From: an uncultured bacterium
GTDB lineage: Bacteria; Cyanobacteriota; Vampirovibrionia; Gastranaerophilales; Gastranaerophilaceae
Direction of reading: 5' to 3'
Assembly: GCA_902464375.1 (NCBI GenBank)
Contig: CABQIM010000031.1
Coordinates: 1 to 19,059 of the forward strand
Length of the DNA: 19,059 nt
Shown piece after piece: positions 14,136 to 19,059 of this stretch (position 1 is the first letter of the stretch; every line of letters begins with the position of its first letter). The notes beneath the pieces are model-generated. The model worked only from the letters and a program-made list of their open reading frames with translations. It had not been told where the DNA came from and did not search any database. A program made the position numbers and the translations under genes.

Positions 14136-14271
14136 AGTTGAAAGTTGAAAGTGGATAGTTGAAAGTTATTTTAGTTGTTTTTTTTTAATAAAATACGTTC
14201 AATATTGAATATTTAGAACAAAAGAAAATTGTTAAAACAACTTTCCACTTTCAATTTTCAACTTTCAACTT
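14136..14271. repeat. Family B inverted-repeat element, copy B2 (inverted relative to B1)
   Basis: A 136-bp element starting next to the operator-like palindrome and ending 6 bp before the TPR stop codon. The arms consist of GTTGAAA-type heptamers. The right arm (14242-14262) contains the same 21-bp string as both arms of B1. The left arm lacks one heptamer and has a GTGGATA variant. The core, read in reverse, follows B1 nearly base for base and includes the perfect palindrome TTCAATATTGAA (14198-14209). Confidence 0.88.
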
Positions 14272-14277
14272 AAAAAA

Positions 14278-15060
14278 CTAATCATTTTGCTTAACCAACG
14301 ACAACGAATTATCACGAGAAAAATGCTCAGCCCTTAATTCTTCTATTCTATTGCGCGCAAAAACCGCATCTTCTGAAAATTGTTTTAATTCTAAAAATTT
14401 CTTGTAATATCTTATTGCATCCTTAAACTTAGACATCTTATCAAAACTCATCGCGATACCAAGATAAGCTTTGTAATAATCTGGATTTCGTTTAATCAAC
14501 TGGAAGAACGTTCTTGATGCTTCCATGAAATCGCCTTGTCCCATGAGCATTGCAGCCTTGTTGTAATAAGCCTTCAAAAATTCCGGATTTGTTTCAAGAA
14601 GTTTGTTGTAAATCATCAATGACAAATCCGCTTCATCTACAAGTTCATGAGCAATAGCTAATTGAATTTGAGCCTCTAGGTTTTCACGATTTATCAAAAT
14701 CGCTTTAATTAAGTGTTCAATAGCTTTTTCAGGTTCGCCATTGCTCAAATAACAAACACCAAGTTCAAAAAAGTATTCATCTTTGCTATCATCAATTGCA
14801 ATCAATTTATGCAAAGTTGAAATAGCTTTCCTGTACTCTTGGAGGTATTTGTAAGACATTGCTAAACCCAAATACGCTTGGGGTTCTTTTCTATCCATCA
14901 TAATTGCCTGCAAGTATGCTTGCACAGCCTCTTTATAAAGTTTTGCAAATCTGAGTGCGTCTGCTTTAACGCAGAGATTATACGAACGAGAACGTTGAGG
15001 TCTTGTCACCTTCTCCGTTACTTTCGCCAAATTTTTATCTATAGTTGCATCAATTTGCAT
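14278..15060 (-). CDS. Tetratricopeptide-repeat protein
   Basis: A 260-aa soluble protein made almost wholly of six consecutive 34-residue TPR units at residues about 26-59, 60-93, 94-127, 128-161, 162-195 and 196-229. Each has the W/L-x-x-G/A-x-x-Y ... A-x-x-x-Y/F-x-x-A-x-x-x-x-P pattern, for example AYLGLAMSYKYLQEYRKAIS and AYYNKAAMLMGQGDFMEASR. There is no signal peptide or membrane segment. A basic N-terminal leader (RPQRSRSYN) precedes the repeats, and the C-terminal 25 residues are polar. TPR arrays bind partner proteins, but no partner can be named. It is transcribed in the same direction as the flagellar operon but separated from it by repeat B2 and a promoter, so a flagellar role is only possible. 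GGGAGAGAG precedes the start. Confidence 0.9.
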   Translation of the reverse strand: MQIDATIDKNLAKVTEKVTRPQRSRSYNLCVKADALRFAKLYKEAVQAYLQAIMMDRKEPQAYLGLAMSYKYLQEYRKAISTLHKLIAIDDSKDEYFFELGVCYLSNGEPEKAIEHLIKAILINRENLEAQIQLAIAHELVDEADLSLMIYNKLLETNPEFLKAYYNKAAMLMGQGDFMEASRTFFQLIKRNPDYYKAYLGIAMSFDKMSKFKDAIRYYKKFLELKQFSEDAVFARNRIEELRAEHFSRDNSLSLVKQND

Positions 15061-15077
15061 AACTCTCTCCCAATTGT

Positions 15078-15106
15078 ATAGTACACAATCGGGTAATAAA
15101 TTTTAA
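15078..15106 (-). promoter_or_regulatory. Candidate promoter of the TPR gene
   Basis: On the minus strand TGTGTACTAT forms an extended -10 (TACTAT at 15083-15078). TTAAAA (15106-15101) sits at a 17-nt spacing. Transcription would start only a few bases before the GGGAGAGAG ribosome-binding site. Confidence 0.4.
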
Positions 15107-15123
15107 CGACCATTGGATTGAAA

Positions 15124-15149
15124 AAAGATTAACCCTTGGATTAATCTTT
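15124..15149 (-). terminator. Second terminator-like stem after bioB
   Basis: AAAGATTAA (15124-15132) pairs perfectly with TTAATCTTT (15141-15149) around an 8-nt loop. On the minus strand it runs into T6 (15126-15121). It lies just beyond the stronger bioB terminator, as a back-up. Confidence 0.55.
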
Positions 15150-15160
15150 AAACATCAAAA

Positions 15161-15198
15161 AAGGCGTCGGTACAAAATAAATTTTGTACCGACGCCTT
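15161..15198 (-). terminator. Rho-independent terminator of bioB
   Basis: A perfect 18-bp stem (15161-15178 with 15181-15198), GC-rich at the base (AAGGCGTCGG), is followed on the minus strand by TTTTTT (15162-15157). It starts 15 nt after the bioB stop codon. Confidence 0.9.
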
Positions 15199-15213
15199 AA
15201 TAATTACACTTAT

Positions 15214-16137
15214 CTACTTAACAGTTGTTAAACCCATTTCTTCAAGCATTTTCTTGTCTTCTTTAGTTTCAACACCATCAGTTGTTAAATAATCGCCTGC
15301 AAGAAGTCCATTAATACCTGCTCTCAGACCAAGTTCCTGCATTTCCTTAGACAATCTGGTTTTCCTTCCGCCTGCATATCTCAAAATTGCATTAGGAAGA
15401 ACAAGTCTAAAGATGCAAATTGTTCTGATAACTTCTTCTTCTGTAATCCTATCTTCATAACCTTCTAGAGGTGTGCCCTTAATCGGATTCAAAACATTTA
15501 TCGGCACTGTTTTTGGATTAAGTTCCGCAAGAGAAAGCGCCATATCAATTCTATCTTCTCTTGATTCGCCCATACCTAAAATAACACCGGTACAAGCTTC
15601 TATACCGTTTTCTTCAATCATTTTCACAGTCTTAACTCTGTCTTCAAAATCGTGTGTTGTACAGATTTCTTTGTGGAAATTCTTTGAAGTATTGATGTTG
15701 TGATTAAATCTTTCAACACCGGCTTCTTTGATTTGCTTAATTTGTTCTTCATTCAACAAACCTAAAGATGCGCAGCAGTGAATACCTTCAATTGAAGCAA
15801 CAGCTTTAATCATCTCCAAAATTTTGCCAAAATCATCGCCGCCTTCACTTCTTCCGGATGTTACAATACAAAATCTTGAAGCACCGTTTTCTTTTGCTTT
15901 GATTGCAGCTTGACGAACTTCTTCAACTTCCATCAATGGGTGACAAGCAATTTCTGCATGGTTATGTATACTTTGAGAACAGTATTTGCAGTTTTCACCG
16001 CATTTACCGGTTCTTGCACTAATAATAGAACAAACTTCTACTTCATTCTTAAAATGTTCTTTGGTAACTTTTTCCGCTTTAGAAATAAGTTCTTCTAAAT
16101 CCATATCATATAATTTTAATAGTTCTTCTTTATTCAT
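15214..16137 (-). CDS. bioB: Biotin synthase
   Basis: A radical-SAM enzyme that inserts sulfur into dethiobiotin to make biotin. I chose the start at 16137 (MNKEELLK, 307 aa) because AAAGG (16146-16150) is 8 nt upstream. The in-frame ATG at 16203 would add 22 residues with no family match. The SAM [4Fe-4S] motif is GKCGENCKYCSQS (Cys46, 50, 53). Ligands of the auxiliary [2Fe-2S] cluster, the sulfur donor, are also in place: Cys90 (RFCIVTSG), Cys122 (HCCASLG), Cys182 (EACTGVILGMGE) and Arg258 (RYAGGRKTRL). FNHNINTS (145-152) is the usual BioB active-site stretch. No other bio genes lie in the window. A palindrome CCCCAAGGGG (16152-16161) sits just before the ribosome-binding site. I saw no BirA-type operator. 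Confidence 0.95.
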   Translation of the reverse strand: MNKEELLKLYDMDLEELISKAEKVTKEHFKNEVEVCSIISARTGKCGENCKYCSQSIHNHAEIACHPLMEVEEVRQAAIKAKENGASRFCIVTSGRSEGGDDFGKILEMIKAVASIEGIHCCASLGLLNEEQIKQIKEAGVERFNHNINTSKNFHKEICTTHDFEDRVKTVKMIEENGIEACTGVILGMGESREDRIDMALSLAELNPKTVPINVLNPIKGTPLEGYEDRITEEEVIRTICIFRLVLPNAILRYAGGRKTRLSKEMQELGLRAGINGLLAGDYLTTDGVETKEDKKMLEEMGLTTVK

Positions 16138-16203
16138 AATTTTTTCCTTTTCCCCAAGGGGTTTAATATTAGATTTTGTAACTTCACAATAAATCTGAAG
16201 CAT

Positions 16204-16316
16204 CCCCTCGCCTAGCAGGGGAGCGGATTTTCGGCAGGGCGATAGCCCGTAAGGTGGAGGTCAGACGTTACTCTGCCGACACCCCGAATAATCCAAGACA
16301 GGGTTAGGGTGAGGTA
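16204..16316. repeat. GC-rich structured spacer, possible repeat element or ncRNA
   Basis: About 113 bp, clearly GC-richer than the surroundings, between mnmA and bioB. Visible pairings are CCCCT/AGGGG (16204-16208, 16217-16221), TCGGCAG/CTGCCGA (16231-16237, 16273-16279), an inner hairpin GGGC-GATA-GCCC (16237-16248) and GTAA/TTAC (16249-16252, 16268-16271). The outer ends CCTCGCC and GGGTGAGG are nearly complementary. Such CCCTCGCC...GGGTTAGGGTGAGG ends are typical of dispersed extragenic palindromic repeats. Confidence 0.55.
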
Positions 16317-16341
16317 GAAGCACCACAGATCCTAGATTAGC

Positions 16342-17421
16342 TTATTCACCAGCCTTAATAATTCCGCCGCCTAAAACAACATCACCGTCATATAATACAA
16401 CAGACTGTCCCGGAGCAATTGATTTTTGCATATCTTCAAATATAACTTCAACTTCTCCATTTTCAAGAGGTCTTGCTGTAACATTTGTAGGCTGTTGAGT
16501 TGAACGAATTTTTGCTTGACACTTAATTTCTTTATCAAGATTTTCGATTGACAACCAGCTCATATCAAAAGCTACCAGTCTATCTTTAAAAGTCTTGTCC
16601 TTAAATCCGACAACAACTTCATTTGTTTCATTTCTCAATTCAACTACATACAACGCTTCTGCTGCTGCAATACCAAGCCCTTTACGCTGTCCGATAGTAT
16701 AATTCCAGATACCATCATGTTCGCCCAAGATATTGCCATCCATATCCACGATATTACCTTTTTTAGGTTCTACGTGAAGTAATTCGTTGTAATCTCCAGC
16801 ATAAAAGTCTTGAGAATCCGGTTTATCAGCAACTTGCAAGCCAAAGCTCTTTGCTTTTTCTCGAATCTCTTCTTTTGTATAACCACCAAGTGGCAACATA
16901 ATATTTGCAAGCTGATCTTGTCTTAAACGATACAAGAAATACGATTGGTCTTTATGCGGACTTACACCACGCAAAAGTTGATATCTTCCGTTTTCACCTT
17001 TTTCTATTCTTGCATAATGACCTGTTGCAAATTTGTCAAACTCAATTCCATTCATTTTTGCTAATGATGGCAAAATATCAAATTTAATAAGTGAGTTGCA
17101 CCAAATACAAGGGTTTGGTGTTCTTCCGGCAAGGTATTCTTTTTTGAAATTCTTTAAAACGATTTCATCATATTGACTTGCGCAATCAAAAACATGAAAC
17201 TCGATACCAATTTCTTCGCAAACCTTTCTGGCTGCTTCAATATCTTCTTTTTCATCAGGTCCAAGACAAGCTCCGTGTGTAGAAGCTTTCATGTTTTTCA
17301 TAACACCCTTGTCACCCCAAATCGCCATTGTTGCACCGATTACGTTATGACCGGCTTCCTTTAATAACTTAGCTGTTGTAGAAGAATCCACACCACCGGA
17401 CATTCCAACTAATATATTCAT
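16342..17421 (-). CDS. mnmA: tRNA-specific 2-thiouridylase
   Basis: MnmA (TrmU, 359 aa) activates U34 of tRNA-Glu, -Gln and -Lys with ATP and replaces its O2 with sulfur. The PP-loop is GMSGGVDSS (6-14). Family blocks are GACLGPDEKEDIEAARKVCEEIGI (50-73), GRTPNPCIWCNSLIKF (99-114), FATGHYARIEKG (131-142), KDQSYFLYRL (157-166) and NYTIGQRKGLG (240-250). The C-terminal OB-like domain ends SIAPGQSVVLYDGDVVLGGGII. The catalytic cysteine corresponds to Cys108 of the CIWCN motif. The usual Asp at the position three before it is Cys105, giving CxxC. The second catalytic cysteine, normally in SQxICF, is absent here (DSQDFYAGDY, 202-211). The gene starts 3 nt after the nadA stop, so they form an operon. 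Confidence 0.95.
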   Translation of the reverse strand: MNILVGMSGGVDSSTTAKLLKEAGHNVIGATMAIWGDKGVMKNMKASTHGACLGPDEKEDIEAARKVCEEIGIEFHVFDCASQYDEIVLKNFKKEYLAGRTPNPCIWCNSLIKFDILPSLAKMNGIEFDKFATGHYARIEKGENGRYQLLRGVSPHKDQSYFLYRLRQDQLANIMLPLGGYTKEEIREKAKSFGLQVADKPDSQDFYAGDYNELLHVEPKKGNIVDMDGNILGEHDGIWNYTIGQRKGLGIAAAEALYVVELRNETNEVVVGFKDKTFKDRLVAFDMSWLSIENLDKEIKCQAKIRSTQQPTNVTARPLENGEVEVIFEDMQKSIAPGQSVVLYDGDVVLGGGIIKAGE

Positions 17422-17424
17422 AAA

Positions 17425-18333
17425 CTATACACTTGCTCCTATCATCATTTTGTCAATACATTCGTAAGCTTTCTTTTCTACTTCCGGATTTACAGTAATT
17501 TCGTGCTGTTCATCACGCAAAGCAAAATAGATATCTTCAAGAGAATTCCATTTCATGTTTGTGCAAATAATATCATCTCTGATTAGGTGGAATTCTTTTT
17601 GCGGATAATCACGTTTAAGCCTATCAAGAACACCTTTTTCTGTCGCAATGACGAATTCTTTTTCAGAAGAATTTCTTACGTAGTCCATAATTTCTTTTGT
17701 AGATCCTACAAAATCAGAAATCTCTGATACAGAAGTGTGACATTCCGGATGAGCAAGAATAATTGCGTTCGGATAATTTTTGCGAGCTTCTGCAATATCT
17801 TCCGGTCTGATTCTTAAGTGAGTTGGACAGAAACCGTTATATGTAATCACTTTCACATTTCCAAGCTTCTTTTCTACCCACTTGCCTAAATACGTATCAG
17901 GCAAGAATAGAATTTCTTTTGCACCAAGACTCTGAACAACTTTTACCGCATTAGAGCTTGTACAGCAAATATCGCATTCTGCCTTAATTTCAGCAGTTGA
18001 ATTAATATAGCAGACAGCAGGAACGTTCGGATACTTCGCACGGAATTCTCTTAACTGTTCAACATTAACCATATCCGCCATAAAACATCCGGAATTCATG
18101 TTCGGTAGCAATACTTTTTTATCAGGATTAAGAAGCTTTGCAGATTGCGCCATAAAATGTACACCGGCAAAAACAATAATATCAGCGTTTGTTTCTTTCG
18201 CTTTTTTACTCAAATAGAACGAATCTCCGACGAAATCAGAAATTTCGTCGATTTCAACAGGCTGATAACAGTGTGTCAAAACGATTGCATTCTTCTCTTT
18301 TTTTAATCTTTTTATTTCTTCTATGTAATTCAT
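17425..18333 (-). CDS. nadA: Quinolinate synthase A
   Basis: NadA (302 aa) condenses iminoaspartate with dihydroxyacetone phosphate to quinolinate in de novo NAD synthesis, using a [4Fe-4S] cluster. The start at 18333 (MNYIEEIKRL) is supported by AAAGG (18340-18344) 6 nt upstream. An in-frame ATG at 18381 gives an implausible leader. The three cluster cysteines are Cys83 (NSGCFMADM), Cys169 (NGFCPTH) and Cys257 (DIICTNMKWNSL). His21 and Tyr23 (THCYQ), H196PEC and the TSSNAV substrate loop (125-130) are also present. The partners nadB and nadC are not next to it; mnmA follows in the operon. An 11-bp inverted repeat overlaps the ribosome-binding site and start codon, which may matter for control. 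Confidence 0.96.
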   Translation of the reverse strand: MNYIEEIKRLKKEKNAIVLTHCYQPVEIDEISDFVGDSFYLSKKAKETNADIIVFAGVHFMAQSAKLLNPDKKVLLPNMNSGCFMADMVNVEQLREFRAKYPNVPAVCYINSTAEIKAECDICCTSSNAVKVVQSLGAKEILFLPDTYLGKWVEKKLGNVKVITYNGFCPTHLRIRPEDIAEARKNYPNAIILAHPECHTSVSEISDFVGSTKEIMDYVRNSSEKEFVIATEKGVLDRLKRDYPQKEFHLIRDDIICTNMKWNSLEDIYFALRDEQHEITVNPEVEKKAYECIDKMMIGASV

Positions 18334-18403
18334 AACTAACCTTTCAGAGTTTATATTAACACAAAAGTTCTCACATGCCACTAAATTTATTGAGGTTAGT
18401 TAT
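18332..18403. promoter_or_regulatory. Inverted repeat covering the nadA start site
   Basis: ATAACTAACCT (18332-18342) is the exact reverse complement of AGGTTAGTTAT (18393-18403). The proximal arm spans the nadA ribosome-binding site and the first two bases of the start codon. The distal arm overlaps a minus-strand TATAAT (18407-18402) that could be the -10 box, although no good -35 accompanies it. The pair is either a widely spaced operator (half-sites about six helical turns apart) or an RNA stem hiding the start. Confidence 0.45.
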
Positions 18404-18481
18404 TATAAAAAACTATATTTTTTTACATTTATCCAATCGTAAAATGACTATTTTTGAACGGTCCGAGTTCAACACTTAATA

Positions 18482-18997
18482 TTAATCTTTTTTATTAACT
18501 ATCCTTACCAATTCCACTTTCAGATTTTCTTCTATAACCTGAAAATCATTTTCTGTTAAACTAGAAAGCTGTTCTAATTGCTTATTCACAAAGGCGCCTC
18601 TCTTTTGCAAAACCTCCTTGGATAAAAGACTTTGCTTTGAAATATCCAATTGACCATCATCGCCATATAGATTATTACTAACTGCCATCCTATAGTAACC
18701 TACGCTAGGAATTTTTCGTTTGAGCGGCATAATATTTGATGATAAAATTGGTAGATTTTGTTTTGCTGCAACATTAGCAATAATCCCTAAAAGTTCACCC
18801 AGTTCTAAATGATATTGAATATAGAGGTTATAGCGTTCGAAAACAATCTCACACAATTGCTTGTAACCTATGACCATCTGATTACAAATTCTTCGAGAAT
18901 TACCAAGTTGAATTTCACCTTGAATAAGTGATTTTAAACAATAAAATACCTTCAAAGTTTTTTCTTCCATATTTTTAAAAATTTTACCATGATACAT
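18482..18997 (-). CDS. Uncharacterised cytoplasmic protein
   Basis: I do not recognise this 171-aa protein. The start at 18997 has AGGA 8 nt upstream. The alternative Met10 (MEEKTLK) has no ribosome-binding site. There is no signal peptide or membrane helix. Residues 10-80 are helical and amphipathic (LKVFYCLKSLIQGEIQLGNSRRICNQ, then HLELGELLGIIANVAAKQNLPILSSNIM). Residues 95-110 (IPSVGYYRMAVSNNLYG) form a conserved-looking turn, and the C-terminal 60 residues are a charged helix. The string LG-x-I-x-x-x-A-x-x-x-x-LPxLS followed by P-x-x-GYY faintly resembles small hypothetical proteins found near restriction or phage genes, but I would not assign a function. A separate spacer of about 150 bp divides it from nadA. 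Confidence 0.65.
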   Translation of the reverse strand: MYHGKIFKNMEEKTLKVFYCLKSLIQGEIQLGNSRRICNQMVIGYKQLCEIVFERYNLYIQYHLELGELLGIIANVAAKQNLPILSSNIMPLKRKIPSVGYYRMAVSNNLYGDDGQLDISKQSLLSKEVLQKRGAFVNKQLEQLSSLTENDFQVIEENLKVELVRIVNKKD

Positions 18998-19018
18998 ACA
19001 AACCGTCCTGAAAATTAA

Positions 19019-19024
19019 ATTATA
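19019..19024 (-). promoter_or_regulatory. Candidate -10 box of the 171-aa gene
   Basis: A perfect TATAAT on the minus strand lies 21 bp before the start codon, just upstream of AGGA. No convincing -35 is seen at the standard distance, and the window ends 35 bp further on. Confidence 0.4.
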
Positions 19025-19059
19025 CTGTCTTTATACCATAAAACATTCTTGTTCAGAAC

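Noticed and set aside
13981..14140. Sigma-28 flagellar promoter upstream of the operon
   Set aside because: No TAAA-N15-GCCGATAA-like pair is present. The only good box is a vegetative-type TATAAT.
14278..15060. TPR protein called as a flagellar gene
   Set aside because: It has its own promoter-like region, and a repeat and a new promoter separate it from the operon. TPR repeats alone give no pathway.
16138..16203. BirA operator upstream of bioB
   Set aside because: The spacer has the CCCCAAGGGG palindrome but no long TTGT.AAC/GTT.ACAA dyad.

Overview
The window is an AT-rich stretch of a flagellated, Gram-negative-type (diderm) bacterium. It encodes P-ring and L-ring flagellar proteins, an outer-membrane porin and several Sec signal peptides. 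The composition, the FNT formate/nitrite channel of a fermentative lifestyle and the general look of the proteins suggest a gut-associated non-photosynthetic cyanobacterial relative (Gastranaerophilales/'Melainabacteria'). That assignment is inference. No rRNA, tRNA, CRISPR array, transposase or phage gene was seen.

Layout. Positions 76-1550 (+ strand, the most AT-rich part) hold two translationally coupled genes, an unknown secreted protein and a Sec-exported ankyrin-repeat protein. A 15-bp bidirectional terminator follows. Everything after that is on the minus strand. Positions 1811-3991 carry an OprO/OprP-type porin and an FNT channel gene separated by a strong terminator. About 600 bp without genes (3992-4603) contains a REP-like palindrome and the terminator of the flagellar operon.

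Positions 4604-13980 form one long flagellar operon, read right to left: SLT lytic transglycosylase - flgF - flgG - flgA - flgI - flgJ (rod-binding domain only) - a 90-aa protein that may be FlgM-like - flgH - flgN - flgK - flgL. It encodes the late rod, the P and L rings with the FlgA chaperone, the peptidoglycan-cutting functions, and the hook-filament junction proteins with their FlgN chaperone. Rod genes flgB/C, hook genes and the export apparatus are not in the window. A promoter-like TATAAT box and a near-perfect operator-like palindrome lie upstream of the first gene. Next come a TPR protein (14278-15060) and biotin synthase bioB. The nadA-mnmA pair and a short unknown gene complete the right side.

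The most striking unexplained feature is a set of 95-140 bp inverted-repeat elements in the spacers of the flagellar operon. Three copies (family A) have arms made of degenerate 8-bp repeats around a conserved unique core. Two copies (family B, plus a truncated half-copy) have arms made of 7-bp repeats around a different core. One divergent relative (C) is also present. Cores occur in both orientations, so these look like mobile or recombinogenic non-coding elements rather than local duplications. They fill the gaps between stop codons and the next ribosome-binding site, where they could act on transcript stability or attenuation. Other points of note: a FlgH without a lipobox cysteine, an MnmA with a CxxC motif but no second catalytic cysteine, an inverted repeat covering the nadA start, and a GC-rich structured spacer between mnmA and bioB.
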